From assembly GCA_018268835.1 (NCBI GenBank), contig JAFDVU010000012.1, positions 1-63,697 on the forward strand: 63,697 bases of DNA, in the 5' to 3' direction. Source of the stretch: Acidobacteriota bacterium (GTDB lineage Bacteria; Acidobacteriota; Terriglobia; Bryobacterales; Bryobacteraceae). Shown in pieces: positions 46,691 through 55,442 of this stretch. A program made the position numbers and the translations under genes. Below the pieces are notes generated by a model. The model worked only from the letters and a program-made list of their open reading frames with translations. It searched no databases and was not told the origin of the DNA. Position 1 is the stretch's first letter; every line of letters starts with the position of its first letter.

Positions 46691-49600
46691 ATGCCCATAA
46701 ATCTCGGTCTGGATATTGGAGCGATCAGTCTGAAGCTGGCGGCGCTGGGCGCCCCGGGGGATCTGGCGATCCTGGAGGCTCTGTGCGCGGCGCATCCGGA
46801 GTTCCGGCTGACGGACCTGGGGGGTGCTCCGCTGGTGCTGAGCGACTACCGGCGGATCGCGGGCAGTCCGATCGAGGTCACCTACGAGGTGCTGCGCGAG
46901 TTTTACGAAGCGGTGCCGGAAGACCGGGTGGAAGGGATGCGGGTGACGGGGAGCGGCAGCCGGACCATCGCCAAGGTACTGGGGCTGTTCTTCGAGAACG
47001 AGTTCAAGGCGATTGCGCGGACGATGCGGGCGCTGCATCCGGAAGTGCGGACGGTATTCGAGCTGGGCGGGGAGAGCGCGAAGTACATCCGGCTGGTGGA
47101 TGGCGGGATAGTGGACTACGACCGGTCGGGGGAGTGCGCGGCGGGGACGGGGAGTTTTCTGGACCAGCAGGCGTTGCGGATGCAGTATTCGGTGGAAGAG
47201 GTGGGGGACCTGGTTTGCGGGGCGTCGTGCGCGGCGCGGATCGCGGGGCGGTGCAGCGTATTCGCCAAGAGCGACATGATTCACGCGCAGCAGAAGGGGT
47301 ATTCGCCGGCGGAGATTCTGCGCGGGTTATGCGACGCGGTGGCGCGGAATTTCAAGAGTGCGATTGTGAAGGGCCGGCCGGTGGAGACGCCGGCGGCGCT
47401 GATCGGTGGGGTGGCCCTGAACGCGGGGGTGACGGGGGCGATGCGGGAGGCCTTCGGGATCGCCGAGGGCGAGTTGTTCGTGCCGGAGCACTACGCGTGG
47501 TGCGGGGCGATCGGGGCGGCGATGCTGGAGGCGGAGGAACCGCGCAAGCGCAGCATACTGGAGATCCACCGGTTGCGGCAGCACGATGGCGAGGCGGTGG
47601 TGCAGGATACGCAGCCATTGTCGACGGCGAACGTGGTGCAGTTGCGCGACCGGGTTCCGGTCTACGTGCCGCCGGCGAATGGCGACAGGATCCCGGCCTA
47701 CCTGGGGCTGGACATCGGGTCGGTTTCGACGAACGTGGTGGTGATCGACGAATTCGGCACGGTGATCCACGACATTTACCTGCGGACGGCGGGGCGGCCG
47801 ATCGAGGCGGTGCAGCAGGGGTTGAGCGAAGTGGCGCGCATCTGGGGCGAGCGGATCGAGGTGCGCGGCGTGGGGACGACGGGCAGCGGGCGGGAGTTGA
47901 TCGCGGAGTTCACGGGCGCGGACGCGGTGAACGATGAAATTACCGCGCACAAGACGGGCGCGCTGCACATCAGCCAGACGCTGGGCGGCGAGCCGGTGGA
48001 CACGATCTTTGAGATCGGCGGGCAGGATTCGAAGTTCATCTCGATCGAGAACGGGGTGGTGGTGGACTTCGCGATGAACGAAGCGTGCGCGGCGGGGACG
48101 GGGAGTTTCCTGGAGGAGCAGGCGGAGAAGCTGGGGATCAGCATCAAGGGCGAGTTCGCGAAGCTGGCGCTTTCGGCGGCGGCGCCGACCAGGCTGGGCG
48201 AGCGCTGCACCGTGTTCATGGAGCGCGACGTGACGGGTTGGCTGCACCGGGCGGAGACGGTGCCGAACCTGGTGGCCGGCCTCGCGTATTCGATCGCGCT
48301 GAACTACCTGAACCGGGTGGTGCGGGGGCGCAAGATCGGGAACGTGATTTACTTCCAGGGCGGGACGGCGTACAACGACGCGGTTACGGCGGCGTTCGCG
48401 AGCCTGCTGGGGAAGAAGATCACAGTGCCGCCGTACAACGGGGTGATGGGAGCGATCGGGATGGCGCTGATCGCGCGGCAGTGGCACCTGGCGACGGGGG
48501 CGAAGACGCGATTCCGCGGCTACGACCTGGAGAAGCTGGAGATGAAGTCGCGCGACTTCGTGTGCAAGGCGTGCTCGAACCTTTGCGACATGAAGGAGTT
48601 CGTGATCGAGGGGCAGAAGAGTTACTGGGGCGATAAGTGTTCGGACAAGTTCCGCAAGCCTTCGAACACGGGGCGCAAGCCGGTGATCGACGACTTATTC
48701 GCATACCGCGAGCAGTTGCTGGAAGCGCTGCCGCAGGCGAGCGGCGGGCGGTTCAAGGTGGGGCTGCCGCGGGCCATGTCGATGCTGGACCGGCTGCCGT
48801 TCTGGAAGCGGTATTTCCACGACCTGGGGATGGAAGCGGTGCTTTCGCCGGTGACGGATCCGCGGATTTCGGCGGCGGGGCTGGAACTGGCGGTGGCGCA
48901 GCCGTGCTACCCGGTGCAGGTGGCGCACGGGCACGTGAAATCGCTGGTGGACGCTGGGGTGGACTACGTCTGGCTGCCGGTGATGGCGGACGCCGAGGCG
49001 AGCGAAGGGCCGTGCGCGTCGCACTACTGCCCGTGGAACCAGACGCTGCCGTGGGTGCTGCGCAGCGTGCCGGCGCTGGAGCCGCACGCGGAGAAATTCC
49101 TGAACCCGACGCTGCATTTCCGGCTGGGACCGGAGCAGATCAAGAAGGCGCTGGCGGAGACGATGCGGCGGCTGGGGGTGACGCGGCGGGCGAGCGACCG
49201 GGCGTGCGAAGCGGCGTACGCGGAGCAGCGCGAGTTCCAGCGGAAACTGATCGAAGCCGGGAAGCGGGCGCTGGCGCAACTGGAACTGACGCGTGAGCCG
49301 GGGCTGATCCTGGCGGGGCGCGGGTACAACATTTACGACCGCGGGGTGAACTGCGACATCCCGCGCAAGCTGCGGCACCGTTATGGGGCGAACGTGATCC
49401 CGCTGGACTTCCTGGTGACGGGCACGGAGCCGTTGAGCGAGATGTATTCGAACATGTTCTGGATCAGCGGGCGGAAGATTCTGGAGGCGGCGCGGATTGC
49501 GAGCACGCGGCCGAACCTGCACCTGGTCTACATCACGAATTTCAAGTGCGGGCCGGACAGCTACATCAAGCACTTTGCGCGCGACGCGGCGGGCGCGCCG

Positions 49601-49753
49601 CTACTGGTGCTGCAATTCGACGGGCACGGCAACGACGCCGGGTACATGACGCGCTGCGAAGCTTACCTGGACAGTAAAGGAATCCTGCGATGCTACCAAT
49701 CCTCGACGCCGGCGAACTCGCCGCAACCCAAAGCGCAAGCGGCCATCCACTAA
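46691..49753 (+). CDS. Double-headed 2-hydroxyacyl-CoA dehydratase activase-like protein (BcrAD/BadFG x2 + DUF2229)
   Basis: A 1020-residue protein with two ASKHA ATPase modules (BcrAD_BadFG) and a C-terminal DUF2229. Module 1 starts LGLDIGAISLKLAAL at residue 5, module 2 LGLDIGSVSTNVVVI at about 337. Each has the Cys positions that hold a subunit-bridging [4Fe-4S] cluster in activases (SGECAAGTGSFL with GRCSVFAKSD; NEACAAGTGSFL with ERCTVFMERD). A CxxC-type knuckle (VCKACSNLCDMK) precedes the DUF2229 part (GLPRAMSMLDRLPFW, AQPCYPVQVAHGH). Such proteins use ATP to drive low-potential electron transfer to a dehydratase or reductase. It is 64 bp overlapped by the next gene, so the two act together. 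The cluster should be oxygen sensitive. Confidence 0.93.
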   Translation: MPINLGLDIGAISLKLAALGAPGDLAILEALCAAHPEFRLTDLGGAPLVLSDYRRIAGSPIEVTYEVLREFYEAVPEDRVEGMRVTGSGSRTIAKVLGLFFENEFKAIARTMRALHPEVRTVFELGGESAKYIRLVDGGIVDYDRSGECAAGTGSFLDQQALRMQYSVEEVGDLVCGASCAARIAGRCSVFAKSDMIHAQQKGYSPAEILRGLCDAVARNFKSAIVKGRPVETPAALIGGVALNAGVTGAMREAFGIAEGELFVPEHYAWCGAIGAAMLEAEEPRKRSILEIHRLRQHDGEAVVQDTQPLSTANVVQLRDRVPVYVPPANGDRIPAYLGLDIGSVSTNVVVIDEFGTVIHDIYLRTAGRPIEAVQQGLSEVARIWGERIEVRGVGTTGSGRELIAEFTGADAVNDEITAHKTGALHISQTLGGEPVDTIFEIGGQDSKFISIENGVVVDFAMNEACAAGTGSFLEEQAEKLGISIKGEFAKLALSAAAPTRLGERCTVFMERDVTGWLHRAETVPNLVAGLAYSIALNYLNRVVRGRKIGNVIYFQGGTAYNDAVTAAFASLLGKKITVPPYNGVMGAIGMALIARQWHLATGAKTRFRGYDLEKLEMKSRDFVCKACSNLCDMKEFVIEGQKSYWGDKCSDKFRKPSNTGRKPVIDDLFAYREQLLEALPQASGGRFKVGLPRAMSMLDRLPFWKRYFHDLGMEAVLSPVTDPRISAAGLELAVAQPCYPVQVAHGHVKSLVDAGVDYVWLPVMADAEASEGPCASHYCPWNQTLPWVLRSVPALEPHAEKFLNPTLHFRLGPEQIKKALAETMRRLGVTRRASDRACEAAYAEQREFQRKLIEAGKRALAQLELTREPGLILAGRGYNIYDRGVNCDIPRKLRHRYGANVIPLDFLVTGTEPLSEMYSNMFWISGRKILEAARIASTRPNLHLVYITNFKCGPDSYIKHFARDAAGAPLLVLQFDGHGNDAGYMTRCEAYLDSKGILRCYQSSTPANSPQPKAQAAIH

Positions 49754-50982
49754 GCGGGAAGCGGATCTACATTCCGCCGATGGCATACGGCAGCGCGCAG
49801 GCTTTCGCGAGCGCGTTCCGCGCCATTGGGCTGGAGGCGGAGCCGACGCCGGCGAGCGACCACCGCACGCGGGAACTGGGGGCGAAGTTCACCTCGGGGG
49901 ACGAGTGCTATCCGGCGAAAGTGACGGTGGGCGACTTCATGCGGGTGCTGGAGACGCCGGGGATGGACGCGCGGAAGGTGGCGCTGTTCATGCCGACGGC
50001 GCAGGGACCGTGCCGGTTCGGGCAATACGCGCCGTACCTGCGGCAGATTCTGGACGCGAACGGATTCGGGGAGGTGGAGATCCTGTCGCCGAGCAGCCAG
50101 AACTCGTACCAGGGGCTGGGGTCGCTGGCGGCGGCGTTCGTGCGCACGGGCTGGCGGGCGCTGCTGGCGGCGGACATTTTGCAGAAGCTGCTGCTGATCC
50201 ATCGTCCGTACGAGGAGCGGCGCGGCGATGCGCAGGCGGTGTACCGGACGTCGCTGGACGATTTGTGCCGCACGCTGGAAGAGGGCGGATGCGAGCCCGG
50301 CGCGCAGTTGGAGGCGCTCAAGCAATGCATGCTGCGGGTGCGCGCGCGGTTCCGCGGGTTGCAGGCGCGGCGGCAGCGGGACCTGCCGCTGATCGGGGTC
50401 GTGGGAGAGATTTTCTGCCGGCTGAACAAGTTCAGCAACGAAAACCTGATCGAGAGCCTGGAGCAATACGGGGCGGAGACATGGCTGAGTGACATCGTGG
50501 AGTGGATCTGGTACACGAACAGCGAGCGGTTCCGCAAGCTGAAGCTGGAGGGGCGGATCTTCACGACCGAGGCGCTGGGGGCGTGGATCGCGCAGAAGGT
50601 GCAGAAGCACGATGAGCACGTGCTGATGGACGTGTTCGAGGAAGAATTTCGCGGACGGGAAGAGCCCGACATCCACGAGATTCTGGAGTGCGCCAAACCG
50701 TATCTGCCACGCGAGGGGGCTTTCGGGGAGATGGTGTTGAACGTGGGGAAGGTGGTGTACCTGGCGCGGAAGGGGGCGGCGGGGATCATCGACATCAGCC
50801 CGTTCACGTGCATGAACGGGATCGTGTGCGAGGCGATTTACCCGCGGATCAGCCGGGATCTGGGCGGGATTCCGATCCGGAATTTTTATTTTGACGGGAC
50901 GCAGAACGATCTGGACCGGGACCTGGGAGTGTATATGGAACTGGCGCGGGGCTATCAGGCGGGGCGGGGCCGGAAGGGGTAG
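49690..50982 (+). CDS. 2-hydroxyacyl-CoA dehydratase-subunit-like protein (partner of activase)
   Basis: A 430-residue protein of the HgdB/COG3581 type. Cysteines that may carry a cluster occur in SGDECYPAKVTVGDF, GPCRFGQYAPYLRQIL and PFTCMNGIVCEAIYP. The start at 49690 overlaps the end of the activase gene by 64 bp in another frame, an unusually long but clear overlap; homology begins near KRIYIPPMAYGSAQAF, so a later start is possible. In the family the activase reduces this subunit's cluster. Whether the pair dehydrates a hydroxyacyl-CoA or reduces something else is unknown. A TPR or second dehydratase subunit is not present. Confidence 0.88.
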   Translation: MLPILDAGELAATQSASGHPLSGKRIYIPPMAYGSAQAFASAFRAIGLEAEPTPASDHRTRELGAKFTSGDECYPAKVTVGDFMRVLETPGMDARKVALFMPTAQGPCRFGQYAPYLRQILDANGFGEVEILSPSSQNSYQGLGSLAAAFVRTGWRALLAADILQKLLLIHRPYEERRGDAQAVYRTSLDDLCRTLEEGGCEPGAQLEALKQCMLRVRARFRGLQARRQRDLPLIGVVGEIFCRLNKFSNENLIESLEQYGAETWLSDIVEWIWYTNSERFRKLKLEGRIFTTEALGAWIAQKVQKHDEHVLMDVFEEEFRGREEPDIHEILECAKPYLPREGAFGEMVLNVGKVVYLARKGAAGIIDISPFTCMNGIVCEAIYPRISRDLGGIPIRNFYFDGTQNDLDRDLGVYMELARGYQAGRGRKG

Positions 50983-51008
50983 GTCGGGGCAAGACCGGCG
51001 GCGGTACC

Positions 51009-52049
51009 ATGGCGTGTATGCAGGCCATGCTACTGACGCAGTATATGCATCTCGAGATGGTGGAGATGCCGGAGCCCGGGATTGGGGCGGATGACGTTCT
51101 GGTGCGGGTGCGCGCGTGCGGCATATGCGGCAGCGACGTGCACGGGCTGGACGGCAGCACGGGGCGCCGGATTCCGCCGCTGGTGATGGGGCACGAGGCG
51201 GCGGGCGAAGTGGTCCGCTGCGGGGCCAACGTCACGGACCTCAAGCCGGGAGACCGGGTGACGTTCGATTCCACGGTGTACTGCGGGCGGTGTTTTTTCT
51301 GCGCGCGGGGCGAGGTGAATCTGTGCGACAACCGGGAGGTGCTGGGCGTGTCGCCGGGACCGTACCGCAGGCACGGGGCGTTCGCCGAGTACGTGTCGGT
51401 GCCGCGGCGGATCATGTACCGGCTGCCGGACAATCTGAGCTACGAGCAGGCGGCGCTGATTGAAGCGGTGAGCGTGGCGGTGCACGCGGTGAACCTGACG
51501 CCGGTGGTGCTGGGGGATACGGCGGTGGTGGTGGGCAGCGGGATGATCGGGCTGCTGGCGATTCAGGCGGTGAAGCACGCGGGGGCGACGCGGGTGGTGG
51601 CGGTGGATCCGGACGAGGGGCGGTTGAAGGTGGCGCTGGAGCTGGGCGCGACGGACGCGGTGAATCCGAAGACGACCGATGCCGCGGAGGCGATCCGGGG
51701 CTTGACCGGGGGCTTCGGGGCGGCGGTGGCGATCGAGTGCGTGGGGGCGACGGAGCCGGTGGCGACGGCGATCGCGGCGGTGCGCAAAGGCGGGGCGGTG
51801 ACGCTGGTGGGGAACATACAGCCGGAGATCGCGCTGCCGCTGCAATCGGTGGTGACGAGGCAGATCCGGGTGCAGGGATCGTGCGCGTCCAACGGGGAGT
51901 ATCCGGCGTCGATCGAGCTGATGGCGAAGGGGGCGATCCGGGTGGAGGCGATGATCAGCGCGGTGGCGCCGCTGGCGGAGGGTCCGGGGTGGTTCGAGCG
52001 GCTGTACCGGCGGGAGGCGGGGCTGATGAAAGTGGTGCTGCGGCCGTAG
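51009..52049 (+). CDS. Zinc-dependent medium-chain alcohol/polyol dehydrogenase
   Basis: A 346-residue MDR-family dehydrogenase. Catalytic zinc ligands are Cys40 (CGICGSDVHG) and His62-Glu63 (MGHEAAGEV); the structural zinc site has Cys92, Cys95, Cys98 and Cys106. The NAD-binding motif VVGSGMIGLLAIQAVKHAGA follows at about 178, and the acidic VAVDPDEGRL favours NAD over NADP. The best match is to polyol or sugar-phosphate dehydrogenases such as sorbitol or galactitol-phosphate dehydrogenase. The start is ATG 51009 (an ATG at 51018 is possible). It lies 26 bp after the dehydratase-like gene. Confidence 0.93.
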   Translation: MACMQAMLLTQYMHLEMVEMPEPGIGADDVLVRVRACGICGSDVHGLDGSTGRRIPPLVMGHEAAGEVVRCGANVTDLKPGDRVTFDSTVYCGRCFFCARGEVNLCDNREVLGVSPGPYRRHGAFAEYVSVPRRIMYRLPDNLSYEQAALIEAVSVAVHAVNLTPVVLGDTAVVVGSGMIGLLAIQAVKHAGATRVVAVDPDEGRLKVALELGATDAVNPKTTDAAEAIRGLTGGFGAAVAIECVGATEPVATAIAAVRKGGAVTLVGNIQPEIALPLQSVVTRQIRVQGSCASNGEYPASIELMAKGAIRVEAMISAVAPLAEGPGWFERLYRREAGLMKVVLRP

Positions 52050-52126
52050 GGCGAGGCGCCGGGGGAAGGAATTGCCGCCGGCGGGAATAAAGGCGCATCA
52101 TAAAGACATAAGGAGAGGGGGAAGCG

Positions 52127-53044
52127 ATGCTGATTGGCAAGGCGCCGGATTTCCGGTGCAGCGAAATTACTCCGAAACGTCTTTATCTGAACCGCCGGGC
52201 ATTTCTGGGCGGGCTGCCGCTGGCGCTGGCCGGAGCGCGGCGCGCCCTGGCGGAGACACGGCTGACGACGGTGAAGAGCGGGCTGACGACGACGGGCGAG
52301 AAGCTGAACACGCTCCAGCAGGTCTCCACGTACAACAACTTCTACGAATTCGGCATCGATAAGGACATGCCGGCGGTGAACGCGCGGAATTTTCGAACGT
52401 CGCCGTGGGTGGTGAGCGTGGAAGGCGATTGCGCCAGGCCGCGCAAGTTTTCGATCGAGGAGATCCTGGCTCTGGCGCCGCTGGAGGAGCGGGTGTACCG
52501 GCACCGCTGCGTGGAAGCTTGGTCGATCGTGGTGCCGTGGATCGGGTACTCGCTGAGCAAGCTGCTGGCGCAGGTGCAGCCGACGTCGAAGGCGCGGTAC
52601 GTGGCGTTTGAGACGTACTTCGATCGCAGGCAGATGCCGCACGCCGAAGGGCTGGACTTTCCGTATGTGGAAGGGCTGCGGCTGGACGAGGCGATGCATC
52701 CGCTGGCGCTGTTGTGCGTGGGGATGTTCGGGGAGACACTGCCGCCGCAGGACGGGGCGCCGGTGCGGATGGTGCTGCCGTGGAAGTACGGGTTCAAGAG
52801 CATCAAGAGCATCGTGAAGATCAAGCTGCAGGGCGGGATGCCGCGGACGAGCTGGAACTCGCAGAACGCGCACGAGTACGGATTCTATTCGAACGTGAAT
52901 CCGAACGTGGATCATCCTCGGTGGAGCCAGAAAACGGAACGGCGCCTGGGCGAGTTCTTCAAGCGGCAGACGCTGATGTTCAACGGGTACGGCGATCAGG
53001 TGGCTGGGCTGTACAGCGGCATGGATTTGAGGGCGAACTTCTAA
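52127..53044 (+). CDS. msrP: Protein-methionine-sulfoxide reductase catalytic subunit MsrP
   Basis: A 305-residue periplasmic molybdopterin enzyme that repairs oxidised methionine in envelope proteins. The Tat signal has [17 protein letters not shown]. Moco is bound through Cys128 in [15 protein letters not shown]. Further family markers are [34 protein letters not shown] and the [19 protein letters not shown] ending. The MsrQ gene follows 84 bp downstream. A GGAGAGGGGGAAGCG tract precedes the ATG. Length and residues are complete. Confidence 0.96.
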   Translation: MLIGKAPDFRCSEITPKRLYLNRRAFLGGLPLALAGARRALAETRLTTVKSGLTTTGEKLNTLQQVSTYNNFYEFGIDKDMPAVNARNFRTSPWVVSVEGDCARPRKFSIEEILALAPLEERVYRHRCVEAWSIVVPWIGYSLSKLLAQVQPTSKARYVAFETYFDRRQMPHAEGLDFPYVEGLRLDEAMHPLALLCVGMFGETLPPQDGAPVRMVLPWKYGFKSIKSIVKIKLQGGMPRTSWNSQNAHEYGFYSNVNPNVDHPRWSQKTERRLGEFFKRQTLMFNGYGDQVAGLYSGMDLRANF

Positions 53045-53128
53045 GCGCTGACCGCGCGGGAGGCGCTCGCGCCGGGATGCCGCACGCCGTGGATCGAACC
53101 TACATGGAGCCATGTCCCCAGGAGAGTT

Positions 53129-53764
53129 ATGCTGCGTAGCCGTTGGATGAAGGTGTTCGTATTCCTGTTGTGCCTGGCGCCCATGGGGTGGCTGGGGTGG
53201 CGCGGGTGGAACCAGGATCTTTCGGCGAACCCGATCGAGTTCATCACGCATTTCACGGGGGACTGGACGCTCCGCTTCCTGGTGTTGACGCTGGCGGTGA
53301 CGCCGCTGCGGAAGCTGCTGGGGGTGCCGGAGTTGATCCGGTTCCGGCGGATGATCGGGCTGTACGCGTTCTTCTACGGGGTGCTGCACTTCACGACCTA
53401 CATCTGGCTGGATAAGTTCTTCGACTGGGGAGCGATGCTGCACGATGTGGGGAAGCGGCCGTTCATCACGGCGGGGTTCGCGGCGTTCGCAGCGATGGTC
53501 CCGCTGGCGGTGACGTCGACGGCGGGGTGGATCCGGCGGATGGGGGGCAAGCGGTGGCAGCGGCTGCACCGGCTGGTGTACGTGGCGGCGGTGGCGGGCG
53601 TGGTGCACTACTACTGGCTGGTGAAGAGTTCGGTGCGGCGTCCGCTGATGTACGGGGCGGCGGTGGCGGTTGCGCTGGCGATCCGGGCGGGGTATTGGGC
53701 GTGGGGCAGGCGCAAGGGGACGCGGGCGGGTACGACGCGGGGCGCGGCGGTCGCGCTACGATAG
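53129..53764 (+). CDS. msrQ: Heme-containing membrane subunit MsrQ
   Basis: A 211-residue inner-membrane cytochrome b-type protein that passes quinone electrons to MsrP. Six hydrophobic helices can be traced; heme-ligand histidines are in FFYGVLHFTTYIW and in WQRLHRLVYVA plus GVVHYYWLV. DWTLRFLVLTLAVTPLRKL and FRRMIGLYAFFYG are typical. It forms an operon with msrP. The C-terminal tail is arginine, glycine and alanine rich. The glycosyltransferase gene starts 4 bp after its stop. Confidence 0.95.
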   Translation: MLRSRWMKVFVFLLCLAPMGWLGWRGWNQDLSANPIEFITHFTGDWTLRFLVLTLAVTPLRKLLGVPELIRFRRMIGLYAFFYGVLHFTTYIWLDKFFDWGAMLHDVGKRPFITAGFAAFAAMVPLAVTSTAGWIRRMGGKRWQRLHRLVYVAAVAGVVHYYWLVKSSVRRPLMYGAAVAVALAIRAGYWAWGRRKGTRAGTTRGAAVALR

Positions 53765-53768
53765 CGGG

Positions 53769-55199
53769 TTGACGGGCAAGCGGCTGCTTTCGATCATCGT
53801 ACCGGTCTACAACGAGGAAGAGTTCGTCGCGGCTTCGATCGAGCGGGCGCTGCGCGCGCCGCTGCCGGAGGGGCTGGAGAGCGAGGTTGTGGCGGTGGAC
53901 GACGGCTCCACCGACGGATCGCGCGAAATCCTGGAGGAACTGGCGGCGCGGTATCCGGAGCGCGTGCGCGTGGTGCTGCACGAGAAGAACGCGGGCAAGG
54001 GCGCGGCGGTGCGGACGGGGATCGGGCAGGCGCGCGGGGAGTTCGGGATCATACAGGACGCGGATCTGGAGTACGATCCGGCGGAGTATCCGAAGGTGCT
54101 GGGTCCGATGATGGCCAATAAAGCGGACGTGGTGTACGGGTCGCGGTTTCTGATTTCGGGCGAGCGGAGGGTGATTTACTACTGGCACTCGCTGGCGAAC
54201 CGGATGCTGACGACGGCGTGCAACATGGCGGCGGACCTGAACCTGACGGATATGGAGACGTGCTACAAGGCGTTTCGCATCTCTCTGGCGCGGAGCATTC
54301 CGATCCGCAGCAACCGGTTCGGGATCGAGCCGGAGATCACGATCAAGTTCGCCAGGCGGCAGGCGGCGATTTACGAAGTGCCGATCAGCTACTACGGGCG
54401 CACGTACGAGGAAGGGAAGAAGATCGGGGCGAAGGACGCGGTGGCGGCGCTGTGGGTGATCCTGCGCTGCTGGCTGACGCGGGACCTGTACGTGGACCGG
54501 GGAGCGCGCATCCTGGATTCGCTGGCGGGGACGCGGCGCTTCAACCGGTGGATGGCGGACACGCTGCGGCCGTACCTGGGCAAGCGGGTGCTGGAGTTGG
54601 GGGCGGGGATCGGGAACATGACGCAGCACCTGGCGCGGGGGCGCCGCGCGTACACTGCGACGGATCTCGACCTGGAGCACCTGGGGCGGCTGCGGGTGCG
54701 GTTTCAGGGGCGTCCTAACCTGGAGAGCCGGAAGGTGGATCTGACTCTGGCGGAGGACTTCAGGGAACTGAAGGGGCGATTCGATACGGTGGTGTGCCTG
54801 AACGTGGTGGAGCACGTGGAGGACGACCTGGGGGCGTTGCAGAACATCCGGAGCGCGCTGGAGCCGGGCGGGCGGGCGATCGTGCTGGTGCCGCAGGATC
54901 AGGGGGTGTACGGGACGCTGGACGAGGTACTGGGGCACTACCGGCGGTATTCGGCGGCAGAGTTGAGGGAGCGGATGGAGGCGGCGGGGTTCCGGGTGGA
55001 GCGGGTGTTCGAGTTCAACCGGGTGACGCGTCCGGGGTGGTGGCTGAACGGGCGGGTGCTGAGGCGGAGGACGTTCGGGCGCATGCAGTTGCGGGTGTTC
55101 GACGGGCTGGTGCCGCTGTGGCGGCGGGTGGACGGGTTGCTGCCGTGGCGGGGGGTATCGTTGGTCGGGATAGGGATGGTACCGAAGGATTCGGATTAG
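53769..55199 (+). CDS. GT2 glycosyltransferase fused to SAM-dependent methyltransferase
   Basis: A 476-residue bifunctional protein. The N-terminal family 2 glycosyltransferase has SIIVPVYNEEEFV, VAVDDGSTDGSRE and the metal-binding IIQDADLEYDP; its dolichol-phosphate-mannose-synthase-like C-terminal features (DMETCYKAF, RSNRFGIEPEITIKFARR, YEEGKKIGAKD) suggest a polyprenyl-phosphate sugar donor. From about residue 275 a class I methyltransferase begins (RVLELGAGIGNMTQHLA, FDTVVCLNVVEHVEDD, RRYSAAELRERMEAAGF). Start is TTG at 53769, 4 bp after msrQ. The fusion suggests coupled sugar transfer and methylation of a lipid-linked glycan. An upstream ATG inside msrQ would add about 33 arginine-rich residues and is unlikely. 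Confidence 0.92.
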   Translation: MTGKRLLSIIVPVYNEEEFVAASIERALRAPLPEGLESEVVAVDDGSTDGSREILEELAARYPERVRVVLHEKNAGKGAAVRTGIGQARGEFGIIQDADLEYDPAEYPKVLGPMMANKADVVYGSRFLISGERRVIYYWHSLANRMLTTACNMAADLNLTDMETCYKAFRISLARSIPIRSNRFGIEPEITIKFARRQAAIYEVPISYYGRTYEEGKKIGAKDAVAALWVILRCWLTRDLYVDRGARILDSLAGTRRFNRWMADTLRPYLGKRVLELGAGIGNMTQHLARGRRAYTATDLDLEHLGRLRVRFQGRPNLESRKVDLTLAEDFRELKGRFDTVVCLNVVEHVEDDLGALQNIRSALEPGGRAIVLVPQDQGVYGTLDEVLGHYRRYSAAELRERMEAAGFRVERVFEFNRVTRPGWWLNGRVLRRRTFGRMQLRVFDGLVPLWRRVDGLLPWRGVSLVGIGMVPKDSD

Positions 55200-55239
55200 A
55201 CGGCAAGTCCTGGGCCCGCGCTGGTACAAACGACGCAAG

Positions 55240-55428
55240 TTAGACCTGTTCGAAAGATGCAAATTGGGTGACGATAGGGTTGCGGTCCCGTAGAGCTCAC
55301 GGATTCTGGTAATTGTTCCTGTTCGCTCACGGAGGACGGGTGCCGCCGAATTTTTGCCAGGTTCGTCTCCTAAGTGGCAACTTCTGAAGCCGCCGGCGGC
55401 GCGTCACCGCCCGGCGGCTTTCTTTTTT
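55240..55428 (+). ncRNA. Candidate structured RNA (6S-like or leader) ending in intrinsic terminator
   Basis: Between two coding genes this stretch has no convincing ORF but folds on the plus strand. ACCTG (55244-55248) pairs with CAGGT (55358-55362), GCAAA (55259-55263) with TTTGC (55353-55357) leaving a 10-nt bulge, then an asymmetric internal loop, then GCGG/CCGC (55282-55285 with 55343-55346) and CCCGT/ACGGG (55287-55291 with 55336-55340) as a long rod-like terminal stem. It ends at a strong intrinsic terminator. The rod with a central bubble recalls 6S RNA, but no diagnostic sequence was matched; an attenuator controlling the following VOC gene is the main alternative. SRP, tmRNA and known riboswitch signatures are absent. 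Confidence 0.45.
55387..55428 (+). terminator. Strong rho-independent terminator
   Basis: AAGCCGCCGG (55387-55396) pairs perfectly with CCGGCGGCTT (55411-55420), a 10-bp GC-rich stem over a 14-nt loop, followed by TCTTTTTT. It acts on plus-strand transcription coming from the glycosyltransferase gene or from the candidate RNA, and it ends only 15 nt before the next gene's ATG. Confidence 0.9.
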
Positions 55429-55442
55429 GTAGAATCGGGGGC

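Noticed and set aside
55240..55428. Identity as SRP RNA, tmRNA or a known riboswitch
   Set aside because: The SRP tetraloop and GGAAGG-AGCAGCC motif, a tmRNA tRNA-like end, and the TPP, cobalamin, SAM, glycine and guanidine core motifs are not present.
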